64,000 nucleotides of DNA from Septoria linicola (GCA_024114885.1 CP099419.1:2108001-2172000); one strand, 5' to 3'; positions 22,409 to 34,469 are shown, numbered from the stretch's first letter. The notes: generated by a model from the sequence alone, not told the origin. Numbers and translations are program-made.

Positions 22409-23422
22409 TCAGCCAGTGGCCATTCTCCTCGCATCCGGCATCCTCTTCTTCTCCTTCTGACTCTCCTTCTTCTGCCGCTTGTCGATCAACTTCTGCCGGT
22501 CTTTGCTCTTCATGCCCTTGAACTTCTCGACCAGCGCCTGCTCCTTGATCTCCTTCTGCTTGAGGTAGTATGGCGTCTTGCCTCCTTCCACCTTGGCTCT
22601 TTCCTCTTTTCGATGTCGCCGCAGCACCTCCTGCTCTCGATCTTTCGCGGCCTTTGCTTTGAGCCTGTTCTCCATGCTGTTGACTTTGCGCCTGAGAACA
22701 TCTTTATCTTCCTCGTTTTTGGTGCGTTTGATCTCTGCCCTCAGCTCCTTGATCTCGTCTCGCTGATAGTCCTGGAGGAAACTGTAAGCTTTGTCGCTCG
22801 TGCCAGAGTGGGCATGTTGTTGGAAAGCATCAAAGCGAGGATCTCGAACATTTCGCTTGGGAACGTCTACGACCTGTCGCTTCCTGGAGACTTGATATCT
22901 GGTAGACTGCGCTGTCGGGGCGTGCTTCGATGTCCTCGATCTGCTAGGTGCGCCTGCCTCGGAGGGGCCTGAGTCTGAGCCCGAGTCTGAGCCTACATCG
23001 CTGTCGCCTTGACTGCGATTCAGCCTTTTTGAGCTGTCAGATCTGCCAGAGACCGCTGACTGCGCTGTTGCCGTACTGGCCTTCTGCTCCTTGATCTGTC
23101 GCAATCGGTCCCTCAATGCTGCCAGTTTGTCTTCCTGGTCCGCATTCGTGTCTGAACCTCTTTTCCGCTTTCGCGATATCGCATCATGTGCCTCTTTCAG
23201 GGCTCCAAAGGATATGCTGCTGATCTGCCGCTCGTATTTCTCTCCTTGCTGCTCGTTGCCAGATTCCTCAGAAATTTCCGAGTCGCTTTCGGCGATCACG
23301 TCCTGATCGCCTTCGTCCATGCTGACATGCTCCTCGCTAGGCATTTCCTCTTCCGACACCTCTCGGTCATCTTCAGAGACACGATTCGGACGCGACCGGA
23401 CGTTGTGCAATTTCTGAGCCAT
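22409..23422 (-). CDS. RRP36: rRNA biogenesis protein Rrp36
   Basis: This nucleolar protein of the early 90S/SSU processome is needed for cleavage of pre-rRNA on the way to 18S rRNA. It has a single exon and 337 aa. The N-terminal half is acidic and disordered (EESGNEQQ, then SDVGSDSGSDSGPSE). ISSISFGALKEAHDAISRKR and the core VPKRNVRDPRFDAF match the family. They are followed by SFLQDYQRDEIKELRAEIKR and a long Lys/Arg/Glu helix with TPYYLKQKEIKEQALVEKF. The C-terminus ends in RQKKESQKEKKRMPDARR. It is divergent from RCF2 over about 240 bp. Confidence 0.92.
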   Translation of the reverse strand: MAQKLHNVRSRPNRVSEDDREVSEEEMPSEEHVSMDEGDQDVIAESDSEISEESGNEQQGEKYERQISSISFGALKEAHDAISRKRKRGSDTNADQEDKLAALRDRLRQIKEQKASTATAQSAVSGRSDSSKRLNRSQGDSDVGSDSGSDSGPSEAGAPSRSRTSKHAPTAQSTRYQVSRKRQVVDVPKRNVRDPRFDAFQQHAHSGTSDKAYSFLQDYQRDEIKELRAEIKRTKNEEDKDVLRRKVNSMENRLKAKAAKDREQEVLRRHRKEERAKVEGGKTPYYLKQKEIKEQALVEKFKGMKSKDRQKLIDKRQKKESQKEKKRMPDARRMATG

Positions 23423-23664
23423 AAGTTGATGTTGCGCAATGCTTATCCAACGTCGAAAGGCACTAAATTGGAACCCTTGTATAGGGCTGGGTCAGTTCTT
23501 TTTGCTGGCGCTGCCGCAACTACGTCAACCAGATTGCCGCTTTACATCCGCCTAGCCTCTTGCTCTGCTGCTACATCACATTGATGCTGCTTTTCTCCCA
23601 ACTCCTCCTCATCTTCCTTCCGCCACATTGAACTATAGCTTGAGCCACTTCACGTTTGCCAATT
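23423..23664. promoter_or_regulatory. Divergent promoter RRP36 / RCF2
   Basis: This 242-bp spacer lies between outward-facing start codons and must contain both promoters. No specific site is recognised. Confidence 0.45.
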
Positions 23665-24570
23665 ATGAAGATCACAACGAAAGAGGAAGAGCAGGAGCAC
23701 TACAAGTAAGCTCATGCGCACGCGACCAGGCCAGCCAGTGCCCATCAAGACGAAGAAGCTAATGCCAATGACAGTGCCACGCTCAAGGGCGGTTTGGGCT
23801 TTGGTGCCATCGGCACTGCTGCCGGTGCTGTAGGAGTTTACGCTGCATCAGCACGTTATCCAGCTTTCCGAAGTCTCACATTGCCTTTCCGTGCATTCCT
23901 GATTAGCTCTGGTGGTACCTTTGCTGCCATCATTGGAGCTGATTCCTATTCGAGACGATTCGAAGCTTCACGACAGCCCGGACGGGATTACAAAGACGAG
24001 CAGGCTTCGATTCAAGACCAGATTGCTGCGCAAAGGACACAGGGCGAGAAAGTGAAAGCATGGCTGTCAGAGAATCGATACAGTATCGTCATGGGTTCCT
24101 GGGTTGCATCGATCTCCGCTGCCATGGGAATCGTCGGCAAGAACCCATACCTTTCCACACAGCAGAAGATCGTACAGGCACGTGTGTATGCGCAAGGTTT
24201 CACGCTCGCAGCGGTCATTATCAGTTTGGCATTTGAAGGAAATGATCGCATGAAGGGCAGCGGACGCTGGGAAACTGTCAAGGTCCTTGATCCAAATGAC
24301 CCCACCCACAAGCACATGATTGAGAAGAAGATCCACCACGAGCGATATGCAGGCGAGGACCAATGGATGGACATGGTTGAAGCGGAAGAGCAGCGCATCA
24401 AGGAGCGTGAACGTGCTGTGAAGCAGCGCGAACATCTCAGCAACGGCAACGGCAACGGCAACGGAAAGGGCAAGAAGAAGAATGACTCGAAAGACAAGGA
24501 GGAATCGAAAGAAGACGATGATACGAAGGGAAGCCCAGAGGAGTCGTCCAAGAAGTTAGACGCTCACTAA
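23665..24570 (+). CDS. RCF2: Respiratory supercomplex factor 2, HIG1-domain protein
   Basis: This inner-mitochondrial-membrane protein associates with cytochrome c oxidase and the III-IV supercomplex. Exons are 23665-23705 and 23775-24570 (intron 69 nt), giving 278 aa. The start exon encodes MKITTKEEEQEHYN, a family-typical beginning. Hydrophobic segments lie at residues about 18-40 and 55-72. The HIG1 domain at about 107-170 shows WLSENRYSIVMGSWVASISA and QKIVQARVYAQGFTLAAVII. The C-terminal tail is a charged helix (EAEEQRIKERERAVKQREH), then an Asn-Gly repeat and Lys/Glu-rich disorder. Assignment to Rcf2 rather than Rcf1 rests on length, the first membrane pair and the start. Confidence 0.88.
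24445..24475 (+). repeat. AACGGC tandem repeat in RCF2 tail
   Basis: About four copies of the hexamer AACGGC encode alternating Asn-Gly in the disordered C-terminal tail of the RCF2 protein. The repeat lies downstream of the HIG1 domain and is unlikely to affect it. Confidence 0.8.
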
Positions 24571-25278
24571 ACTACATACCTACCATATGTGTGATCTTGA
24601 CGGCCGAGCAGGGGAGATTCCGCGACTTGACGAATGTACAATACGCCAGCTAGGCCAGACGGAGTTCCAGAGAACCCAGCAATTGCGATTGTAAAGATTG
24701 TACAGTAGCCTGAGGGTGATACGAGCATGATTCAAGACCCAGAGCAAATTCAGCCACAAGTGTCACTTACACCTATTTCAGCCCGGTCTGTGACATCACT
24801 GCCATCTTTCCGCTGGCTTGGTGTCTGTCGTCAATGCCACAAGTCTCGAGGAACCGGATATCGTTGCATTCCAAGCATCTGACTCGAGCTGGACACTTGA
24901 AGGATTGCCAAAACGGGAGCTTCAACGAACTATCGGTCTAACAAGGTGACCCGTCACATCTGGGCCACGAGATTCGAATGGTACTGGATCTCACGCGTCG
25001 CGCGATGATCGAACACATCTCGCATTAAGATATCTTCCTTCTCGCATTATCCTCCGCTAACAGTGAGGTGTCGCATCTGTATGATACATTTCTTCCCGTG
25101 CCGTTTCAAACCCGAGAAGTTGTTACACTTTCTCACATCCCGCCCGTCGTGACAACATCAGACGTATTATAATACATGTCGAAGTAATATGCTATGAACA
25201 AAAGTTTTGGTAAGAAAGCAAAGTGTCGGCCGTAGATGCGTCTATTGGCAGTAAAAAGGCGTGGCGGAATAACGGAAG
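24571..25278. other. Convergent intergenic region
   Basis: This is the 3' flank of RCF2 and of the AT-hook gene. I see no open frame of note. Confidence 0.4.
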
Positions 25279-26378
25279 TCAACATTTCTCCGTATCGTGT
25301 CTCGTGTCGGGAAGATCGTGAGCAGCTTCATGAGTGGATCGGCTTTGTGGTACGTTGGCTTGGTCGTCGCGGTGTCGCAGCACAGCAGCTCTAGCCGCAA
25401 TGTCTGGAGCGTTAGGTCTATCGCCAGCATAAGGAGACTCGTAATGATGGCCAGCGCTCGCGCTCTGTCGAGTAGGAGAGTCGCTAGGTTCTGATTTGGT
25501 CGATCTAGCTCTCCGGCGTCGACCAGTCGAAGAATCAGAATGCGGGTGGCTGCCACTTTGTGGTTCCTGGGCAGATGGTGTAAGCATTGCAGCTATGGGC
25601 ATCCTAGTGACTGATGAGAATGGTGGAGCTGGAGCTGGCCCACCAATCTTAGGTTCTTCCGTTCGTGAAGCTGCATACCCCATCGTCGCTGTATGAGGGC
25701 CAGCTACAGGTTGAGGAGTCGTCTGCGCAGGTAGCCGTTGTACGGATATAGGACTTGGCTCGCCATATGGTGCTGCAGTGGCAGCTGCAGCTTCTGCTTT
25801 TGCAAGTGCCTCAGCTTTGGTTGGACGACCACGTTTTTTCCTCGTGGGCGGGTCCGTTGGTGATGGCTGGGTGTGTGTTGAGCTTGTAGCTGGGGGTTTT
25901 GGTCTAATCTCACGTCCTGAGGGCCCTCCAGTATAGGTTGATTCGTACGGAAATGGCCTTTTCAGTGTCGGTGCCATTGGGCCCAACACAGGTGTAGGTG
26001 CTGCCATTGCTGTGCCCATGGGCGTCAAAAGTGATCGTCGTAGTTCTTCAAAAGCGTAGCGACAAGAATTAAGTGAGCGTCCTATCACATTATTAGCATC
26101 ACCCAAATTCTAGCCGAGCCAGGGAGTCATTGGAGAAATGCCTTCGTCACTTACCTGGAGGCAGTGGTGTATCCTCCCAGCGAGGCTGAAGCTGTGAGCT
26201 CTGTATCACGTTGAAAAGCACATTGGGTGGTGGATTGGCCGCTTTGATGATCTCAGCCAACAGATAGTTCTGCACCCATGTTAGCAAACATTCTTGTGGT
26301 ACCGAGTATCAAAGCCGACATGCAGCACCAACATACCTTTTCATTATTAGACCATGGCTGTTCGGGAGGTGTTGCCAT
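25279..26378 (-). CDS. Myb-like/AT-hook nuclear protein, function unknown
   Basis: Three minus-strand exons, 26378-26337, 26269-26155 and 26081-25279 (introns 67 and 73 nt), join in frame to 319 aa starting MATPPEQPWSNNEK. Residues about 8-70 form a small SANT/Myb-like helical region (NYLLAEIIKAANPPP, SQLQPRWEDTPLPPGRSLNS, CRYAFEELRRSLL). A perfect AT-hook core follows (TRKKRGRPTKAEALAKAEA), suggesting minor-groove DNA binding. The remainder is Pro/Ser/Ala-rich, with a basic TGRRRRARSTKSEP patch. I do not recognise an ortholog with known function. A chromatin or transcription role is inferred from the AT-hook only. Confidence 0.75.
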
Positions 26379-27452
26379 GCCGCGTAGAGAATGAAATGAA
26401 GCAAGAACGAAGCAAATGATTAGAAGGCATGCGTCTCGTAACAGTGTCTTAACAATTGGTGATGGGCGCGTCGCGGCTCGTGAGTCGTTGCTCCTGGACA
26501 AAAGAAACCGGCAAAGAGCGTACGGTGCGTCGTCTCCAGCAGCACCACAGCGAATGTTCTGTCAAACGAGTGTATGGGCAGGCGCCCCAACGATTAGAGA
26601 AGGAGATGCATCACGACGCCGGGAACCGACAAGGTACAGAAACGAATGTCTTTGGATTCAGAAGAAGGGATTGTCCATTGAGAAAGCGGTGGTCGGAGAG
26701 GTGAAACCTGGATTCAGCATGTTGCGTATAATGCGCATATGCAGGAGACTGCTAGGTGCGTTTCTAGCTGGCCTTGAGCAGCTGCAGAGTCCAAATTAAC
26801 GACATGCGTCTGGAGAACAGACCACCCTGCATAGAATACCACCGTCGCCTGATCTGGCGCTGTGATCGAGGACACTGTCAAACACTGGGACGACTGCGGA
26901 CATCGAATCGCGCGACGCCGCAGTGTCCTTCGTGCTGTGCCGGCAACTCGCACACTATTGTGAAGAAGCATATAGCAGTCAAGCCCAAAGAAAGCAGTGC
27001 CGATGGCAGCGGACGCGTGCTCGGCATGATGGCGGGATCCAAACTCGGACGGCCGGGGCCGTCCCAGTGTGTCATCTCCAAAGCTTCGTTTTGTTCCTTG
27101 TGCACAATAATGCCAGCAGCAGTTGTTGGTCAGGCAGACTTTCCAGAAAGCAGGAACGATGTTGTATCCACCCATGTTGCTTACGCAGTTGGTTGCAAGA
27201 CCCATCAGTACCTGACACCCCATAGCTAACCGCTGGGATTAACACTTGCCGATATGCCTGTGCGTTTTGGCGGCTCGCCGTCTCATCAGACGCAGGAGGA
27301 GTGGTTAGCATACAACTAAATGTGAGCAGACTAGAAACGGCCGGCAGCAGCAGCAGATTCCTCTTCTCCCCTATACGAAAGATGTCATGAAGAGATTTTG
27401 CGTCCCCGGCGACGGCGCATGCGGCTGCCAACATGATTGCTCGATGTAATTG
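26379..27452. other. Intergenic region, no gene supported
   Basis: This is the upstream flank of the AT-hook gene. It contains overlapping 100-170-codon open frames on both strands, but their composition (Cys-rich, no hydrophobic pattern, no motif) looks like chance. No transposon termini or repeats were seen. Confidence 0.35.
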
Positions 27453-28063
27453 TCACTTCCATACACCTACATCGCCTCCATGCCAGAGCTTTCCAAGTGC
27501 TGTCGGCGGAAGTTCTCGCTCTCCACACGATCTCTCGGACATGTTGATGCTACCACCGCCATTTTCCGAACTTTCCAGGCCAGGCGAAAGAGCCTCGTGT
27601 CTGCGATCACGATTCTCGAGGTCTTGTGCTGTCAAGGCTCGGTGCAGCTAAATCACACACGTATCCATCCGACCGTTCTGCATAGCTCGGCAGATCTCCG
27701 TCGTCACCGAGCCACATCCATCTGGGTTGCTGGCACAAGCTGCGATAACATCAAAACGTGTCGCCGCCACGCACAAGTTGGCGGATAGCGCTTGAATATT
27801 GTTCACTTGATCGAATCTCTCGGTTGACAGTTTGCACTGAAAGAAGATGTGAAGAAGGCGCGATGCGGCTAAAGCCGCAATCGGAATCTGGAAGTTGAAG
27901 TTGCCCATCTTCTGCAGACTCTCCTTCTGTTGTGTTCGCATTGCCACACAGGCATCACACTCCTTTCTGATCACCTTGTTGCACTTCCGATCGTCGCGCT
28001 CTCCCAGACGTGCAAGAGAACACATGACTTGAAACTGGTATGGAAACAGGTCGCAGCATGAGC
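27453..28063 (-). pseudogene. Unidentified frame interrupted by one TAG
   Basis: A minus-strand frame runs from a possible intron end (TTGCTATAG, ending at 28065) to 27453, broken only by TAG at 27648-27650, after which the same frame continues for 65 codons. The text before the stop looks protein-like: DLFPYQFQVMCSLARLGERD, RKECDACVAMRTQQKE, NFNFQIPIAALAASRLLHIF. I recognise no family. The layout could fit the C-terminal part of a fungal regulator, but no zinc cluster is visible upstream. It may be a gene ending at the TAG whose 5' exons I cannot resolve, a pseudogene, or chance. Confidence 0.3.
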
Positions 28064-28468
28064 TCTATAGCAACGTACTAAATGAAGTCCAAGTGCCCAT
28101 TTCACAGAAGTTTTTTGTGCCGACCACGCTGTTCTACCTTACGCGACATTCCATTCGATCCGTATATCTACCACGAAGTTGTCTTTCAGTGATTTTGCCA
28201 CTGCGCTGGCTATCGACCGCGGTTCACGCCACCACCTATGATCCTTCTTACCGCTCTGCGCACTCGCCCTTAGCAACCACCCCAGCTCTGTTCGACAAAG
28301 CACATCGTGACGCTGGCGAGGCATGAGAAGGTAGACTGCTTGTTCCACGTGCCTCTTGTGCCGCTGCGCGTGCTCGACGAAAGTCGTGTTGTCTGTAAAG
28401 CTGCCAACTTGAACTCAGCGCACCACGCTTTTTCGCCCACAGCGCCTCACCACTGAGCATTGCGCAAC
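28064..28468. other. Spacer upstream of SET2
   Basis: This is the promoter and leader region of SET2. No open frame with coding character is seen. Confidence 0.35.
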
Positions 28469-31401
28469 ATGGCTACCAACGAACAGAAACATGGAAGGCT
28501 TGAGTCAGAGGTGCGAGAAATGCACCTGAAAGAGGAAGAGGATGACCTCGACATGGATACCATACCAGTATCGGCGGGTGCGGCGAAGGAGGTCACGTCT
28601 GGCACAACAAGTGGCAATGGTACGCCGCCCGGTGTCCAGCGCCAATCAAGATCACCGGTCAAGCAAAAGTTTGATGCTGAATCTCCCGCGATCAAATCCG
28701 ACGATGAGGAGACCGTCGGCGGCGATGTCACACTCAAGATGGAGCCCGGGAAGCCGCCAAAGTTGCTGCGCACGACCTCGCACAAAATCGAGAAGCGAAG
28801 CCCGCGGCTCTTCTTCGACCACGAGGACAGCACGGATGAGTCCAAAGGCACCTTCGAGGTCTTGCCGCAATGCACATACGCGAATAAACACCTCGGGACT
28901 ACAGAGCACGCCCTGGAGTGCGACTGTGCGGAAGAATGGGGTAAGACGAGTCTCTGGTCTGGCAGCGAGAGCATTCTTCTAATGTGATTGCAGATCCCGC
29001 AACCCGGACCAACCACGCTTGTGGCGAGGATACCGATTGTATCAACCGCGCCACCAAGATGGAGTGCGTTGGCGACTGCGGCTGTGGTTCGGGCTGCCAG
29101 AACAGGCGGTTTGAACACAAGCAGTACGCTGATGTTTCAGTCATCAAGACAGAGAAGAAGGGTTATGGATTGCGTGCAAACACTGAACTGCGAGCTAATG
29201 ACTTCATCTTCGAGTACATTGGCGAGGTCATTGGTGATCAGGTCTTCCGGAGACGTCTGCACCAATACGACGAGGAAGGCATCAAGCATTTCTACTTCAT
29301 GTCGCTCTCGAAAGGCGAATTCGTTGATGCTACCAAAAAGGGCAATCTCGGAAGATTCTGCAACCACAGCTGTAACCCGAACTGTTATGTGGACAAATGG
29401 GTGGTCGGTGACAAGCTTCGCATGGGCATCTTTGCCGAGCGCAAGATTCGGGCTGGAGAAGAGCTCGTCTTCAACTACAACGTGGATCGATACGGTGCAG
29501 ATCCACAACCGTGCTATTGCGACGAGCCTAATTGTACTGGTTTCATCGGTGGCAAGACACAGACGGAGCGTGCGACCAAACTCTCTAGCACCATCATAGA
29601 AGCGCTTGGTATTGACGATGCCGATGCGTGGGACACCGCTGTCGCCAGGCGTCCAAGAAGGAAGAAGGCAGGTGAAGATGACGAGGAGTATGTCAACAAC
29701 GTCGAGCCTAGGGGCCTCGACGAAGAAGGCGTAAACAAAGTCATGTCGTCGCTCATGCAGTGCAAAGAGAAGTGGATTGCTGTCAAGCTCCTGACGCGCA
29801 TACAACGGGCAACTGACGACAAGGTCCGCCACCGAGTTGTTCGTTTCCACGGCTATCGAATACTCAAAACAGCTTTGGCCAACTTCGAAGGGGACGTCAA
29901 CGTCTGCATTCAAATCTTGGACATCTTGGACACTATGCCACGCCTGACAAGGAACAAGATTCAGGACTCGAAAATCGAGGAAGCCATTGGGCCTCTTGTA
30001 GAACACGAAGATGAGCGTGTGGTTTTCCGGGCCAAAGAGCTGATGGAGGCCTGGTCGAAGCTTGAGGTGGCTTACCGAATCCCACGCATGAAACGTGATC
30101 CGAATGCTATTCTACCAGACCGAAAGGCCGACAGGCGAGACGGAGAACGGCGTCGCAGCAAGTCGCGATCGCGATCAAAATCACCGGAACGCATAGTAGC
30201 GCCAACAGGCCCACGGGCAGGTGCTCCAGCTCGAGGTGGATTTGCCCGACCTCCACCAAGATTCAGACCACCGCCGCCCGGGAATGCTCTACCATTTGGC
30301 TGGTTTGAAGCAACTGCTGCCAATGGAGCTACATACTACTACACGCAAACTGGGACGACCACCTGGCAACGTCCGACTGTGCCTGCCAATGCCGCTCCTC
30401 CGCCACCGCCACCAAAGGCCGTCACCGATCAGATGCTGCTCCAAGACCTCATCAAGAACATTGTCGCCTCCAAGCAAGAAACCCCGGCGAAGCCTTCTGC
30501 CACGCCTACCCCCGTGGAGACCCCAAAGAAAGAGCGCAAGCAGGAGAAGTGGCGAACATTACCCGAGGAGAAGCAGAAGAAATTGTACGAGAATGCTATA
30601 CAGCCCAACATACTTCACGTGGCCAGCAAGTTCAAAAAAGAGCTTGCTCGGGACGACCTCAAACGCTGGTCCAAGGAGTTCGCCAAGCAGATTGTTGAGT
30701 CTGACTTTCGGAAAGGCAGAGTGGAAGATCCGAATAAGGTTAGCGATAAAAGAGCTAAGGATATCAAGAAGCAGTGTCAGGCGTTCTTTGAGAAGGCAAA
30801 GAAGAAGAAGGCTGTTGCCGATCAAAAGCGTGCCGAGAGGAAAGCCGTGAAGGAGAAAGACGGCGATGGAAGTCGAACCCCTCTAGGCTCTCCACCGACC
30901 GCCACACTAAGCCCCGATGTCGTTGACCATGATATCTTGTCGGACCACGACATGGACGACACGCTCGATGGAACCCCACAAGAGTCGACTACCGCATCAA
31001 AGCGAAGGAGAGACGATCTGGCGAGCCTCACTGACGAGGCGCTTACTGCGAAGAAGCAGCGCACAGAGAGTGTCGACTTCGCACCACCTCCACCGCCTCC
31101 CCCACCGCCTGCTGGGGATGTTATTCCGGAAATGCAACATGTCGTGTCTGCACATGTTGAGAGTTACCCGAATGGCAGTTCCGGTCTTGATCAGGATCTC
31201 GGCTTCTCCATCAAGGGAGCCGCACGCTCTCAAAGTCGTCCAGAGTCACGAAGTGACGAGCCTCGACAGACTGCTACACCCCCAACTACAGGTAGTCCTG
31301 ATCAAGATGACACTGAAACGACGCTGAAGCGATCAAGTTATGGGACCATGGACCCGGGACGAATGCGGCAGCTGGGACTTCTAGATGGCGCGAGTGAGTG
31401 A
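28469..31401 (+). CDS. SET2: Histone H3 lysine-36 methyltransferase Set2
   Basis: This nuclear enzyme rides on elongating RNA polymerase II and methylates H3K36, repressing cryptic transcription. Exons are 28469-28940 and 28994-31401 (intron 53 nt), giving 959 aa. The N-terminus is acidic. The AWS zinc region follows (ALECDCAEEW, then CVGDCGCGSGCQNRRF). The SET domain has KKGYGLRANTELRANDFIFE, the SAM-site NHSCNPNC and the catalytic ELVFNYNVDRYG. The post-SET motif is CYCDEPNCTGFIGG. Further on are a helical TFIIS-N-like region, an SR-rich patch, a WW domain (GWFEATAANGATYYYTQTG) and the SRI domain that binds the phosphorylated polymerase tail (WRTLPEEKQKKLYENAIQPN). The intron falls inside the AWS domain. 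All expected Set2 domains are present in order. Confidence 0.97.
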
Positions 31402-31654
31402 TTGGGTGCTCGACTTGGCGTCTTTGCTATATTTGAAGCGATGAAGTGATATAGGAACGCATGGGCAGAAAGCAGAATCGAGCACAGCAGTTGGGGAGGG
31501 CAAAAGACCATTTAATGTTGTACATTAGCGAGCGTAAGCTCTTCAGCCTATCGATGGCCAGTATCTTGAGCTCTATGCGAGCAGTATTGGGTGAATGCCT
31601 CCTATCAGTCTTGTTCGTGATTTGTTGTGGTCGTTACGCTTGAGAATTAGCCAC

Positions 31655-32128
31655 TCAATCGAACATTTCCTGGCCAGCATCGCGTCCGACTGCGCTCGGG
31701 TTCCAATTACTCCACCCTTTCACACGCCACCCATCACCGCTGCTGCTCATCCCCCCGCCAGCAGCTGCGATCAGTGCCGCTCTATCGTCAGCAGGCACTC
31801 TGATCCATACATCTTGATGTTCGAGCCGTAGAATATCGATCGGAACGGCAGAGCCGTGTACCCCAAGGAATGAGGTCAGAGCCGCAGTCAGATGGAGCTG
31901 TGCTGTCACGCCATCTAGATCTGAAGAACTTGACTCGATTGCTGAATGGGACAGATGTTGGAGTCGAATATATGCCCAGTCTGGCTTGCGGATCGTGAAC
32001 TCGCTCAGTATCTGATTTTTCGTGGCATTCTTTTGTTTTTGCGACGAAGATTTTGCGCTTGATTGTGTACTTGGAGCCGTGGCTTCAGTAGTGTCTGTTG
32101 CGTCGGGTAATTGTTCAAGATCTGGCAT
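31655..32128 (-). CDS. POP8: RNase P/MRP subunit Pop8-like protein
   Basis: This is a 157-aa single-exon protein. After a Ser/Thr/Gln-rich N-terminal tail, the region from about residue 42 (LSEFTIRKPDWAYIRLQHLS), followed by VTAQLHLTAALTSFLGVHGS and LEHQDVWIRVPADDRAALIA, matches the alpha-beta Pop8 fold of the RNase P and RNase MRP ribonucleoproteins (tRNA 5' and rRNA processing). WAYIRL near the start of the fold and the WIRVPADDRAAL strand-helix are the most telling. It is convergent with SET2 (about 250 bp between the stop codons). Confidence 0.78.
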   Translation of the reverse strand: MPDLEQLPDATDTTEATAPSTQSSAKSSSQKQKNATKNQILSEFTIRKPDWAYIRLQHLSHSAIESSSSDLDGVTAQLHLTAALTSFLGVHGSAVPIDILRLEHQDVWIRVPADDRAALIAAAGGGMSSSGDGWRVKGWSNWNPSAVGRDAGQEMFD

Positions 32129-32331
32129 TGCGATTTATTGCGCGAGATGAAAGTGTCACAAGTGGGAAGGCAATTGGAAGTGTGAGCACGGCCGAATTTC
32201 GGACTTTTCATGTCTGATGCTTCTTTTAACGTGCTGACTGAATAATCGCAAAGCTCATATCTAGAACCCCCAGCGCCTTGCTTCCCACCCCAAAAAACAT
32301 TTAGATATCAGCTATGCCCTTCCGTGCATCT

Positions 32332-34469
32332 CTATTGAAGCTTGATCCGTGGCCCGTTCCCGCTCATTGCAGACTCGGCTTTCCTCTTCCCAAGCAACGA
32401 GTCGGGCGTCGCACTGCGCTCTCTCTGCCCAGCCCCGACACCCGCAAGGGCTGCTGCTAACGAGCTACGGTCGATGCTGACAGGAGGCTGCGATTTAGTC
32501 ATCTCTGACAGACATGTTGCATGAACAATCTTCTTGTTCATGTATGCTGCATTCGGAAAGACCCAGTCTTGGTACTCCTCTGAATAAGTGCTATGCAGGT
32601 CTTCGTAGCATATCGTACAAGTGCTTTTGGTCATGCCTGCTGGAGCACGTATAAATTGCTCTTGAGGACCTCTCTGCGCCTTGGCCGCTTCTTGTGGGTC
32701 AACTGCGTTGGCTGTGGTCGTGGAAGGGTCAAACTCCACGTGACGAATCCATTCCATCTCGTCTGGGAACCAATTTCTGTGATGACCACGGTTCGTGTTG
32801 GGATCGGCGATGCGTTGATTGGTGCGGAAGTGCCAATCTAGGTGTAGACTCTTCTTCTGGCGACCGTCGTCCGTAGCTGGAAATCGTCGTCCGCACGTGC
32901 TACACTGATTGGGCAACGCGTCATACACGGACGCAATGAGCTCAGGTCTGAAAACTTTCAACGCTGCTGCTGATATGGGCACGCCGGGCTGCTGGGCGAG
33001 GGGCTGTCTCGGTACCTGTAGTGGAGTGTTGACTTGGCTAGGTGGCGGCATGAATCCTTGAAGCGATTTCAGAAGATCCATGGTTGGCGGCGCTGTAACC
33101 GCGAGAGGAGCACTTTGCGCAGAAGTAGAGACCGGATTGATCAGGCCGGCTTTTGTCAGTGAGGCGATGAGATCCGCGGCACCATTCGTCGAGGGCGCAG
33201 CAGCGGTATGATTTTGGACTGCATTGAGCTGGGAATGTGTCGCAGTTTGAAAGCCGGGCACGGCGGCGCGTAGTTGAGGCGTGCTTGGCTTCTGCGCACT
33301 CGACAATAACGCCTGCAGTCCGTTCAATGCATCCGGCGGCAGGCTGGGAGGTGGTATCGGTGGTTGAGACAGTTGGTGCGCAGCTGGATATGCCGATGAC
33401 GGTGGCTGGAACGGAAGCGGAAATTGAGGAGGTGCTTGCCACTGCGGAGTCGGAGCTTGCGGCTGTGGGGTTTGTTGTTGGTATTGTGGTACTGATGGTG
33501 CCAGCGAAGACACTTGTTGTTTGATCTGCTGCAGCTCGGCGGATGTGACGCGTTGCACGTTCAACAAGTTGCGGAGCTGATTCAACGCATTCAGCTGCGT
33601 CTGCAATCCCATGTCGCCCGGCTTGGTCGCTAGCTGGTACTGGAATCTTGGGATCAAAGAATCAATGTCTCGCTTCACACTCTCGATATCGTTGGTCAAA
33701 TTCGCAAGCGGCGGTTGGTATGAAAATGGCTGACTCTGCTGAGGTGTTGGCTGTGAGGATGTCAGAGTATGCTCCTGTTCAGTAATGCCACATGCGTGTA
33801 CCTGTGGAGTCCCGTAGTTGGGATAAGCCGGTTGAGGCATATGCGCAGGTGGCCTGGCATATTGTCCATTGTGCTGTGGAGGTGTTGCTGTGCCTTGGAA
33901 GGGTACCTGAGCTTGTCTGATCTTCTCCAATGCAGCCCGTGCCTTGATCATAGCATTCTCGAGCGGCTGCACAGTCTCTCGCGGGAATACAGGTCGAGGG
34001 TCTATCGAGCCCGGCACTGGCTCTTTCCATGTACGCAGCATGGCATCCATGTGTCGCCTTGTAGCCGTATCGACAAGAGTGTATGCCTCCATGAAGGTGT
34101 TGTAGAGATTGCGGCCGAGATACACCGTATACGGCGTCCCAACGTTCTTCACGATACTGTCGAGTACAAACAACGCTGGGAGCTTTCGTGTGGGTGAGGT
34201 CTATCGCGAAGGTGATCAGCGACTATGTAGCCGAAAATAGCACAAATGCACATCACGTGCCAGATCTTTCAGCTTACCGTTTTGATGTGGTTTTCGAGCG
34301 CTCGCGAGATAGCTTGCGCATGTTCTGTATTCTCCTTGGCGATGACAGTCAGATTGCTGATTTCGTACCTGTTGTTGCTCTGCAAGTCTTTGAGGGATTC
34401 TTCGAAGTCGGCGGCCACTTCAGCAGACGAGCCGCCGGAGATGGAGCCCCTCGGCGATCTGGAAGACAT
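32332..34469 (-). CDS. PCF11: Pre-mRNA cleavage complex II factor Pcf11
   Basis: This cleavage factor IA subunit links the RNA polymerase II tail to 3'-end processing and termination. Exons on the minus strand are 34469-34278 and 34200-32332 (intron 77 nt), giving 686 aa. The start MSSRSPRGSISGG is followed by the CTD-interacting domain at about 18-150 (FEESLKDLQSNNRYEISNLT, LPALFVLDSIVKNVGTPY, YTLVDTATRRHMDAMLRTWK). Then comes a long Gln/Pro-rich middle. The C-terminal region holds two Cys/His zinc-finger-like elements flanking the Clp1-binding segment: CSTCGRRFPATDDGRQKKSL with HLDWHFRTNQR, and STCTICYEDLHSTYSEEYQD with HATC. The domain order is complete for the family. Confidence 0.94.

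Noticed and set aside
26714..27223. 169-codon minus-strand open frame
   Set aside because: Cys-rich with no hydrophobic pattern, overlapped by open frames in three other frames. It looks like a chance frame.
29137..30006. 289-codon minus-strand open frame under SET2
   Set aside because: It is antisense to the SET domain coding region, which is unambiguous. It is a shadow of biased codon use.
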